Below are positions 1 to 5,167 of a stretch of DNA of 6,121 bases, piece after piece. The number at the start of each line of letters is the position of its first letter. Positions within the stretch are counted from its first letter, which is position 1. Source of the DNA: Corallincola sp. (GTDB lineage Bacteria; Pseudomonadota; Gammaproteobacteria; Enterobacterales; Neiellaceae); the NCBI GenBank assembly GCA_017998495.1, contig JAGOCY010000096.1, positions 1 to 6,121 on the forward strand, read 5' to 3'. The notes under the pieces were generated by a model. The model searched no databases. It worked only from the letters and a program-made list of their open reading frames with translations, and had not been told where the DNA came from. Both the position numbers and the translations under genes were made by a program.

Positions 1-20
1 CAGGAAAACGGCTTGGCTAC

Positions 21-1112
21 TCAGACGTTAAAGCGGAAGTGCACTACATCGCCGTCTTTGACGATGTAATCCTTGCCTTCCAGGCGCCACTTACCGGCGT
101 CTTTGGCTCCCTGCTCACCCTTATAGGCGATAAAGTCATCAAAACCGATCACTTCGGCGCGGATGAAGCCTTTCTCGAAATCGGTGTGGATCTTGGCGGC
201 GGCCTTGGGCGCGGTGGCGCCGACCGGGATGGTCCAGGCCCGCACTTCCTTCACCCCGGCGGTGAAGTAGGTATGCAGGTGCAGCAGCTCATAACCGCCG
301 CGAATGACGCGGTTGAGACCCGGCTCGTCGAGCCCCAGACTATCGAGGAACTCTTTCTTTTCCTCCTCGTCCAGTTCGCCGATCTCAGCCTCGATGGCAG
401 CACAGACCGGCACCACAATGGCATTTTCGGCGGCGGCAATGGCCCGCACTTCATCGAGCAGCGGGTTGTTTTCGAAACCATCCTCGGCCACGTTGGCGAT
501 ATACATGGTCGGCTTGCCGGTGAGGAAGTTGATGTAGGCCACGGCCGCCTTCTCGTCATCATTGAGCTTGATGGCGCGGATCATCTTGCCGTCCTGCAGC
601 CCGGCGAGGATCTTCTGCAGCGCTTCGGCTTCGACTTTTGAATCTTTATCACCCAGCCGGGCTTTCTTGTTGACGCGATTGAAGGCGCGCTCGGCGCTGT
701 CCAGATCCGCCAGCGCCAGCTCCATGTTGATCACTTCGATGTCATCTTTGGGGCTGATCTTGCCGGCGACATGGATGATGTTGTCATCGTCGAAGCAGCG
801 CACCACATGGCCGATGGCATCGGTTTCACGGATGTTGGCCAGGAACTGGTTGCCCAGACCTTCACCCTTGGAGGCCCCTTTGACCAGACCGGCAATATCG
901 ACGAACTCCATGGTGGTGGGGACCACACGCTGTGGTTTGACGATCGCCGCCAGCTGATCGAGACGGACATCCGGCACTGGCACCACGCCGGTATTGGGCT
1001 CGATGGTGCAGAACGGGAAGTTGGCGGCTTCGATACCGGCTTTGGTCAGGGCGTTAAAAAGGGTCGATTTGCCGACATTGGGCAGGCCGACGATGCCGCA
1101 TTTGAAACCCAT
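21..1112 (-). CDS. ychF: Ribosome-associated P-loop ATPase YchF (OLA1 family)
   Basis: YchF is a cytoplasmic TRAFAC-class NTPase that prefers ATP to GTP, binds ribosomes and is linked to stress responses. The 363-residue length equals that of the E. coli protein. Visible motifs are the P-loop GLPNVGKST (9-17), the G3 motif DIAG (72-75), and NVAE (207-210) where a GTPase would have NKxD; this swap marks the ATP-preferring OLA1 branch. Cys35 and His114, discussed in E. coli YchF for redox control and catalysis respectively, are both present. The region from about 130 to 170 is charged and helical, as expected for the coiled-coil insertion. The C-terminal 85 residues are the TGS domain, ending [12 protein letters not shown]. 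The ATG start is preceded by GAGGA at a normal distance. It is the last visible gene of the rplY-pth-ychF unit, 13 nt after pth. Only 20 nt remain downstream, so its terminator cannot be seen. Confidence 0.98.
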   Translation of the reverse strand: MGFKCGIVGLPNVGKSTLFNALTKAGIEAANFPFCTIEPNTGVVPVPDVRLDQLAAIVKPQRVVPTTMEFVDIAGLVKGASKGEGLGNQFLANIRETDAIGHVVRCFDDDNIIHVAGKISPKDDIEVINMELALADLDSAERAFNRVNKKARLGDKDSKVEAEALQKILAGLQDGKMIRAIKLNDDEKAAVAYINFLTGKPTMYIANVAEDGFENNPLLDEVRAIAAAENAIVVPVCAAIEAEIGELDEEEKKEFLDSLGLDEPGLNRVIRGGYELLHLHTYFTAGVKEVRAWTIPVGATAPKAAAKIHTDFEKGFIRAEVIGFDDFIAYKGEQGAKDAGKWRLEGKDYIVKDGDVVHFRFNV

Positions 1113-1125
1113 GGTGGTCCTCGTC

Positions 1126-1716
1126 TCAGGTGGAGGGGCGAACGCTGTGTAACTTGTGCTGGGCGGCTACGAGGCCGTCGCGATTGAGCAGAGGCAGGCT
1201 GTCGATGGCCGCATCAATGGCGCCATCGAGCAGCGCCTGCTCGCTTTGAGGGGCACGGCCTAACACGAAACCTGTGACCTGCGACTTGTGGCCGGGGTGG
1301 CCGATCCCCAGGCGCAGGCGCAGGAATTCGGGGCCGCCACAGCGGGCGATGATGTCTTTGAGGCCATTATGGCCACCGTGGCCGCCACCCAGCTTCAGGC
1401 GGGCGACACCCGGTGCCAGATCCAGTTCGTCATGGGCCACCAGCAGTTCATCAATGGTGATGCGATAGAAGGCTGCCATTGCCTGTACGGCCTGGCCGCT
1501 ACGATTCATGAAGGTGGTGGGGACGAGCAGACGCAGATCCTGTCCGGCCAGGGTGATACGGGCGGTCAGGCCAAAAAACTTGCTCTCAGGGGAGAGGGTA
1601 GTGCCGTGCTGGCGGGCGAGCTGCTCCACCAGCATGGCACCGGCGTTGTGGCGCGTGGCTGCATACTCAGGGCCAGGATTACCCAGCCCTACCAACAGCT
1701 TGACGCGTCCACTCAC
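1126..1716 (-). CDS. pth: Peptidyl-tRNA hydrolase
   Basis: Pth cleaves the ester bond of peptidyl-tRNAs that drop off stalled ribosomes, freeing tRNA for recharging; it is a cytoplasmic and usually essential enzyme. The 196 residues compare with 194 in E. coli. The family signature GLGNPG (10-15) is followed by TRHNAG with catalytic His23 (E. coli His20). Asn13, Asn71 in FMNRSG, Asp96 in AHDELDL and Asn117 in GGHNGLKD all sit at +3 relative to E. coli Asn10, Asn68, Asp93 and Asn114, so the active site is complete. The start is GTG, supported by GGAG 8 nt upstream; starting at the next methionine would remove the catalytic core. It lies 19 nt after rplY and 13 nt before ychF, so it is almost certainly co-transcribed from the rplY promoter. 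The rplY/pth/ychF trio groups translation-related functions. Confidence 0.98.
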   Translation of the reverse strand: MSGRVKLLVGLGNPGPEYAATRHNAGAMLVEQLARQHGTTLSPESKFFGLTARITLAGQDLRLLVPTTFMNRSGQAVQAMAAFYRITIDELLVAHDELDLAPGVARLKLGGGHGGHNGLKDIIARCGGPEFLRLRLGIGHPGHKSQVTGFVLGRAPQSEQALLDGAIDAAIDSLPLLNRDGLVAAQHKLHSVRPST

Positions 1717-1735
1717 GCCACGAGCTCCGCGTCAG

Positions 1736-2341
1736 TTACTGCGCGGCAGCTTCTTCGCTGCTGCCACGCGGCAGCAGAACGGAGACCACAGCCTGATCGT
1801 GATCAGCGCCCTTGGCCAGTTCAACCAGAGTCACGCCAGCCGGCAGCTTCAGGTCGGACAGGTGCAGGGTCTGGCCCAGCTCAACAGTGGCGACGTCAAC
1901 CGCGATGAACTCTGGCAGATCCTTCGGCAGACAGGTGATTTCCACGTCGGTGGCCAGGTGCTGAACCTTGCCGCCCGCTTTCACCGCTGGAGCGCTGTCT
2001 TCGTTGATGAAGTGCAGCGGGATGCGGGTGTGCAGGGCGTGCTCGCCATCAACGCGCTGGAAATCCATGTGCAGGATCTTCGGCTTGAACGGGTGACGCT
2101 GCATGTCTTTGAGCAGAGCCTGAACCGGCTTGCCATCGACGTTGAGGGTCAGGATGTGGGTGTAGAAGGCTTCCTGGTTGGCCAGCAGGATCACTTTGGC
2201 GTGGTCCAGCTCCAGCGACTGGGCTGCTTCGTTGCCGCCATAGATGATGGCAGGCACTTTGTCAGCGTGACGCAGGCGGCGGCTCGCACCTTTCCCCTTG
2301 TCCGCGCGGACGGAGGCATTGAGAACGATAGTGGTAGACAT
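1736..2341 (-). CDS. rplY: 50S ribosomal protein bL25, long (CTC/TL5-type) form
   Basis: bL25 binds loop E of 5S rRNA in the central protuberance of the large subunit. The N-terminal domain (about 1-95) carries the family signature [21 protein letters not shown] (16-36). Unlike the 94-residue E. coli protein, this one has 201 residues, with a second beta-rich domain (about 96-190: [17 protein letters not shown], then [20 protein letters not shown]) typical of TL5/CTC proteins, and a short acidic/Ala tail. I place the start at the ATG whose product begins [10 protein letters not shown], because AGGAG lies 8 nt upstream. The same frame stays open a further 44 codons, but that stretch covers the promoter and leader and encodes nothing family-like. 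It is first in the rplY-pth-ychF operon, with its own promoter and a structured leader. L25 is reported in E. coli to repress its own translation; whether that holds here is inference. Confidence 0.97.
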   Translation of the reverse strand: MSTTIVLNASVRADKGKGASRRLRHADKVPAIIYGGNEAAQSLELDHAKVILLANQEAFYTHILTLNVDGKPVQALLKDMQRHPFKPKILHMDFQRVDGEHALHTRIPLHFINEDSAPAVKAGGKVQHLATDVEITCLPKDLPEFIAVDVATVELGQTLHLSDLKLPAGVTLVELAKGADHDQAVVSVLLPRGSSEEAAAQ

Positions 2342-2349
2342 TAGTTGGA

Positions 2350-2354
2350 CTCCT
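2350..2354 (-). promoter_or_regulatory. rplY ribosome binding site
   Basis: AGGAG on the minus strand lies 8 nt before the ATG at 2341-2339. It fixes the rplY start against the longer open frame. It begins about 10 nt after the 3' arm of the leader stem (2365-2373), so folding of the leader could affect its accessibility. Confidence 0.85.
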
Positions 2355-2364
2355 GATTGAAAGA

Positions 2365-2419
2365 GCGCCTTTTGCAGCCATAGGTGCCCGTCGCGACCAC
2401 GGGCGGATGAAAAAGGCGC
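2365..2419 (-). promoter_or_regulatory. Structured rplY 5' leader (candidate translational control element)
   Basis: On the minus strand GCGCCTTTT (2419-2411) is a perfect 9-bp match to AAAAGGCGC (2373-2365). Nested inside is a second hairpin, GCCCGT (2404-2399) with ACGGGC (2391-2386), enclosing a 7-nt loop. If transcription starts at about 2416-2417, the first two bases of the outer arm are not transcribed and 7 bp remain, sealing the 5' end of the message just before the Shine-Dalgarno sequence. A nested leader fold ahead of rplY suits autogenous control by bL25, which has been described in E. coli. I see the pairing directly; the regulatory role is inferred, and I could not find a convincing copy of 5S rRNA loop E. 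Confidence 0.55.
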
Positions 2420-2422
2420 GGC

Positions 2423-2451
2423 ATGATAGCACCGCAACCCCTGAGGCTCAA
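2423..2451 (-). promoter_or_regulatory. sigma70 promoter of the rplY-pth-ychF operon
   Basis: On the minus strand, TTGAGC (2451-2446, 4 of 6 matches to the -35 consensus) is followed after exactly 17 nt by TATCAT (2428-2423, 5 of 6). The -10 box is preceded by TG plus one base, the extended -10 motif. The next bases, GCCGCGCC, form a GC-only discriminator, as seen at promoters of ribosomal genes under ppGpp/DksA control. The predicted start is at about 2416-2417, giving a leader of roughly 75 nt. It sits just downstream of the prs terminator, so rplY is an independent unit. Confidence 0.75.
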
Positions 2452-2465
2452 CGCACCGTCGGCGC

Positions 2466-2495
2466 ATAAACAATAAGGGCGCCCGCAGGCGCCCT
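2466..2495 (-). terminator. Rho-independent terminator after prs
   Basis: Read on the minus strand, AGGGCGCC (2495-2488) pairs perfectly with GGCGCCCT (2483-2476) around the tetraloop TGCG. It is followed by the T-rich tail TATTGTTTAT (2475-2466). It begins 20 nt after the prs stop codon and lies just upstream of the rplY promoter, separating the two transcription units. The plus-strand reading has no T-tract. Confidence 0.9.
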
Positions 2496-2515
2496 CAGTC
2501 AGCCAGTAGCGCTGG

Positions 2516-3460
2516 TTAAGAGAACATCGCCGAGATCGATTCTTCGTTGGAAACGCGGCGGATCACTTCGGCCAGCAGCCCGCTCATGGTCAGCTGACGC
2601 ACGTTGGGCAGGGCTGCCATCGCCGGGTGCAGCGGGATGGTATCGGTGATCACTACTTCATCGATGACCGAGTTCTTGATGTTGGCCGCAGCGTTGCCGG
2701 AGAACACCGCATGGGTGGCGTAGGCAAACACCCGCTTGGCACCACGCTCCTTGAGGGCAATGGCGGCTTTGCACAGGGTGCCGCCGGTGTCGATCATGTC
2801 GTCGACCAGAATACAGTCACGGCCTTCGACATCACCGATGATGTTCATCACCTGGGATTCGTTGGCGCGCGGACGGCGCTTGTCGATGATCGCCAGATCG
2901 ATGTCGTCCATCAGTTTGGCCATGGCCCGGGCGCGGACCACGCCGCCAATATCTGGCGACACCACAATAGGGGCGTCCAGCTGCTTGCGACGCAGATCTT
3001 CAAGCAGGATCGGGGTGCCGAATACATTGTCCACCGGCACATCGAAGAAGCCCTGGATCTGCTCGGCGTGCAGATCGACGGTCACCACCCGGTCGACGCC
3101 GACGCTGGAGAGGAAGTCGGCCACTACTTTGGCGGTGATCGGCACACGCTGGGAGCGCACGCGGCGATCCTGGCGGGCATAACCGAAGTAGGGGATCACC
3201 GCCGTGATGCGGCCAGCCGAAGCACGACGCAGGGCGTCGATCATGACGATCAACTCCATCAGGTTGTCGTTGGTCGGGGCGCAGGTGGACTGAATGATAA
3301 AGATGTCGAGACCACGCACGTTCTCGTTGATCTGGACGCTGATTTCGCCGTCGCTGAAGCGGCCGACTGAGGCATCACCGAGCTTGGTGTAGAGGCGCTC
3401 GGCAATCTTGCGCGCCAGGTCAGGGGTGGCGTTGCCGGCAAAAATCTTCATCGCAGACAC
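2516..3460 (-). CDS. prs: Ribose-phosphate pyrophosphokinase (PRPP synthetase)
   Basis: Prs transfers pyrophosphate from ATP to ribose 5-phosphate to make PRPP, the precursor for purine, pyrimidine, NAD, His and Trp synthesis; it works as a cytoplasmic hexamer. The 314 residues match the usual 315. Landmarks are GRFSDGE (33-39), the flexible ATP-binding segment [10 protein letters not shown] (91-100), [12 protein letters not shown] with metal-binding His131 (128-139), catalytic Lys194 in DKRRPRAN (193-200), and the PRPP loop [11 protein letters not shown] (219-229). The start is GTG, as I recall for E. coli prs, with AAGGAG 6 nt upstream. The ATG three codons inside is in frame but would be 15 nt from that site, so GTG is preferred. 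It follows the tRNA-Gln gene by 30 nt with no terminator between, and ends at a strong terminator. The product is near-identical to the E. coli enzyme in its core. Confidence 0.98.
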   Translation of the reverse strand: MSAMKIFAGNATPDLARKIAERLYTKLGDASVGRFSDGEISVQINENVRGLDIFIIQSTCAPTNDNLMELIVMIDALRRASAGRITAVIPYFGYARQDRRVRSQRVPITAKVVADFLSSVGVDRVVTVDLHAEQIQGFFDVPVDNVFGTPILLEDLRRKQLDAPIVVSPDIGGVVRARAMAKLMDDIDLAIIDKRRPRANESQVMNIIGDVEGRDCILVDDMIDTGGTLCKAAIALKERGAKRVFAYATHAVFSGNAAANIKNSVIDEVVITDTIPLHPAMAALPNVRQLTMSGLLAEVIRRVSNEESISAMFS

Positions 3461-3466
3461 GGGGTG

Positions 3467-3472
3467 CTCCTT
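3467..3472 (-). promoter_or_regulatory. prs ribosome binding site
   Basis: AAGGAG on the minus strand, 6 nt before the GTG codon at 3460-3458, is the strongest Shine-Dalgarno sequence in the window. It decides the GTG start over the ATG three codons downstream. It lies within the 30-nt spacer after the tRNA 3' end, so it becomes part of a short 5' leader once the tRNA is cut out. Confidence 0.85.
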
Positions 3473-3490
3473 AGAGGGCGTAGGGCGAAA

Positions 3491-3565
3491 TGGCTGGGGT
3501 GCCAGGATTCGAACCTGGGAATGGCGGAATCAGAATCCGCTGCCTTACCGCTTGGCGACACCCCA
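3491..3565 (-). tRNA. tRNA-Gln (anticodon CTG), CCA encoded
   Basis: The 75-nt gene folds as a full cloverleaf. Acceptor strand TGGGGTG pairs with CACCCCA, followed by discriminator G and a genome-encoded CCA (3493-3491). The D arm GCC/GGC closes a loop AAGCGGTAA. The anticodon stem GCGGA/TCCGC holds the loop TTCTGAT, giving anticodon CTG at 3533-3531, which reads CAG. The T arm CCAGG/CCTGG holds TTCGAAT. The weak U1-A72 pair and G73 are known GlnRS identity elements. It closely resembles the E. coli CUG-reading glutamine tRNA. It lies 10 nt after ispE and 30 nt before prs with no promoter or terminator visible in those spacers, so it is probably released from the ispE-prs transcript by RNase P and 3' processing. 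Confidence 0.97.
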
Positions 3566-3575
3566 ATAACATCGT

Positions 3576-4421
3576 CTATCTGTGCGCTTCGCAACGGGCC
3601 AGTGCTGCATGCAGCGGCGAAAGGTTGCATCCCCGACAGACCCAGCCTTGCCAGTTGGCAGGCAGTTGCTCGGCACAACGCTGAGCCTCAGCGGCTGTCG
3701 GAAAACGGGCAAACAGGCAACTTCCGGTGCCGGTCATGCGCGTCGGCGCGAAGTTTAGCAACCAGCTCCGCGCCTTTTCAACTTCGGGGAAGCGGGCGCA
3801 GGCTGTTCCTTCGCAATCATTGGCCAGTTGCCAGGGATCTGTTGGCGGCTCGGTCAGTGGCGGGGTCGACCGCGGCAGCTCAGGGGCGCCAAACAAGGCG
3901 CCAGTGTTAATGGCGACCCCGGGAAACACCACCAGATAGTGATCTTCGGCCGGAGTAACCGGGCTCAGCTGCTCGCCCACGCCACGGGCCAGGGCGGCAA
4001 AACCGTGCACAAACACCGGCACATCGGCACCCAACTGTAACCCCAGCGCAGCCAGGGTGGTGAGCGGTAGATCCAGTTGCCACAGGCGGTTGAGGGCGAG
4101 CAGGGTAGTCGCGGCATCTGAGGAGCCGCCGCCCAGGCCCGCCCCCATCGGAATGTGCTTGGTCAGCGTGATGGCGGCCCCGGCGCTGTAGCCACTGTGC
4201 TGCTGGAGCAGGCGGGCGGCACGCAGGATCAGGTTATCGTCGCTGGCTACACCACCACAGTCGCCGCTCAGACTGAGGCTGGCTGCAGGTGAGAAGCTCA
4301 GCTCATCGCCAAAATCGAGGAACTGGAACAGGGTCTCAAGCAGGTGATAGCCATCAGCACGGCGCCCCACGATATGCAGGAACAGGTTGAGTTTGGCCGG
4401 GGCCGGCAGGGTCAGGATCAC
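3576..4421 (-). CDS. ispE: 4-diphosphocytidyl-2-C-methyl-D-erythritol kinase
   Basis: IspE phosphorylates CDP-methylerythritol at the 2-hydroxyl with ATP, the fourth step of the MEP (non-mevalonate) isoprenoid pathway, in the cytoplasm. It is a GHMP-superfamily kinase of 281 residues, against 283 in E. coli. The N-terminal PAPAKLNLFL carries catalytic Lys10. The glycine-rich ATP loop PMGAGLGGGSSDAATTL spans 91-107. LGADVPVFV holds catalytic Asp133 (E. coli Asp141), and the third GHMP motif is TRMTGTGSCLFA near residue 230. The start is GTG and overlaps the lolB stop in a GTGA junction. Only a weak GGAA lies upstream, so translation is probably coupled to lolB. The stop is TAG, 10 nt before the tRNA-Gln. 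Divergence from E. coli is concentrated in the loop at 42-62 and in the C-terminal third. Confidence 0.97.
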   Translation of the reverse strand: MILTLPAPAKLNLFLHIVGRRADGYHLLETLFQFLDFGDELSFSPAASLSLSGDCGGVASDDNLILRAARLLQQHSGYSAGAAITLTKHIPMGAGLGGGSSDAATTLLALNRLWQLDLPLTTLAALGLQLGADVPVFVHGFAALARGVGEQLSPVTPAEDHYLVVFPGVAINTGALFGAPELPRSTPPLTEPPTDPWQLANDCEGTACARFPEVEKARSWLLNFAPTRMTGTGSCLFARFPTAAEAQRCAEQLPANWQGWVCRGCNLSPLHAALARCEAHR

Positions 4422-5032
4422 AGCGGGTGGTTCCAGCGGCCGACGGCCAGTTTCAGCAGCAGGTCGGGGCCGTTGATCTCCAGTTTACGCGGCAGGAACT
4501 CGTTGCCGACCTGGCGATAGCTCAAATAGGTGACCTGCCAGCGGCTGCCGTCGATATCGCAGATCAGCATTGCTGGCTCGCCCGCTGGGCTGGCTTCAGC
4601 CGTTAGCAGACACTCATCGCCGGCGGCGCCGCGCAGCCAGCCGGGCAGCGCCGACAGCGGCAGATTGAGATCGGCGACATCCTTGAGCAGGGCTTCGGCA
4701 TCATCGCTCTCGTAGTGGTCATCATCGACGGTCAGGCTGGCATGCTGGCCATCGCTGATCACCTTGAGTTTGGTGCGGCCGAAGGGGTCACGCAGGGCGA
4801 CATCCAGCGCCTGCCGCTGTTGCTGCCAGCGCAGTTGGCCGTTGAGGCTGCCATCACTGTGGCTGATCGCCACCTGCCCCTGCAGCGACCAAGTGACGAC
4901 TTGGCCGAGCCGCTGCTGACGCTCACGATAGGCGGGCGAATCGATGGCAGTAACCGGCGGCAGCGGTGGCGTGGTCTCACAGCCAGCGAGCAGGGTCAGC
5001 AGTATCAGCAGCAGGAGCAGCGAGCGTTGCAT
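4418..5032 (-). CDS. lolB: Outer-membrane lipoprotein receptor LolB
   Basis: LolB accepts lipoproteins from the periplasmic carrier LolA and inserts them in the outer membrane; it is itself an outer-membrane lipoprotein. From the chosen start the product has 204 residues (E. coli 207). A short basic n-region MQRS leads into a leucine-rich core and the lipobox LLAGC, with lipidated Cys18. The next residue is Glu, not the Asp that retains lipoproteins in the inner membrane. The body shows LolB-like blocks: WSLQGQVAI, LRWQQ, LDVALRDPFGRTKLKV, DAEALL, and a C-terminal WQVTYLSY. An alternative ATG at 5056-5054 would add eight residues and is equally lacking in a Shine-Dalgarno sequence; the E. coli signal peptide also has a longer n-region, so that start stays possible. 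The open frame running further upstream is antisense to hemA and not real. It overlaps ispE by 4 nt. Confidence 0.9.
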   Translation of the reverse strand: MQRSLLLLLILLTLLAGCETTPPLPPVTAIDSPAYRERQQRLGQVVTWSLQGQVAISHSDGSLNGQLRWQQQRQALDVALRDPFGRTKLKVISDGQHASLTVDDDHYESDDAEALLKDVADLNLPLSALPGWLRGAAGDECLLTAEASPAGEPAMLICDIDGSRWQVTYLSYRQVGNEFLPRKLEINGPDLLLKLAVGRWNHPL

Positions 5033-5066
5033 GGGGGCGTGCAGCGTTGATGGCATTGGGTGCGGC

Positions 5067-5072
5067 AGTATA
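5067..5072 (-). promoter_or_regulatory. Possible lolB -10 element
   Basis: TATACT on the minus strand matches the sigma70 -10 consensus at 5 of 6 positions. The hexamer 17 nt upstream, TCGGCG, is a poor -35, and there is no extended -10 TG, so another factor or element would be needed. A start at about 5060 would give a leader of roughly 28 nt to the ATG at 5032, or almost no leader to the ATG at 5056. This is the most A+T-rich spot on that side of the divergent region. Confidence 0.35.
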
Positions 5073-5100
5073 GCGGCGGGGCTGGTCGGCGCCGAGCGTT

Positions 5101-5128
5101 TTGATTGGGCCGGCAGGCAGGGTAAACT
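5101..5128 (+). promoter_or_regulatory. Probable sigma70 promoter of hemA
   Basis: TTGATT (5101-5106) and TAAACT (5123-5128) are separated by 16 nt and match the -35 and -10 consensus at 4 of 6 positions each. Transcription would begin near 5135, giving a leader of about 33 nt to the hemA ATG. It lies in the 135-nt region shared with the divergently transcribed lolB. No second hemA promoter or operator is evident in that region. Confidence 0.5.
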
Positions 5129-5167
5129 GCGCCGTTTTCGCCAGCAGTTCGAGCCAGCACCAGCCCC

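Noticed and set aside
1..20. Possible ychF terminator start
   Set aside because: The minus strand has a short TTTT here but no complete hairpin before it within the window, so nothing can be called.
39..1187. Several plus-strand open frames opposite ychF
   Set aside because: They are mirror frames of a highly conserved gene, with compositions dominated by its reversed codons.
1741..1775. Direct repeat CGCGGCAGC and a 5-bp hairpin near the rplY 3' end
   Set aside because: Both fall within the codons for [13 protein letters not shown], lack a T-tract, and precede pth by a short gap, so neither a terminator nor a repeat family is supported.
2342..2473. 44-codon upstream extension of rplY, starting MFMRRRC
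   Set aside because: It covers the -35, -10 and leader, has no Shine-Dalgarno sequence at its start, and begins in the prs terminator tail. The family start [10 protein letters not shown] has a good RBS.
2627..3370. 247-codon plus-strand open frame antisense to prs
   Set aside because: It is explained by codon bias of the real gene on the opposite strand in GC-rich DNA; no recognisable motif and prs is unambiguous.
3490..3684. Plus-strand open frame starting [20 protein letters not shown]
   Set aside because: It is the reverse complement of the tRNA-Gln gene read as protein, running into antisense ispE. This kind of peptide is a well-known false annotation over tRNA genes.
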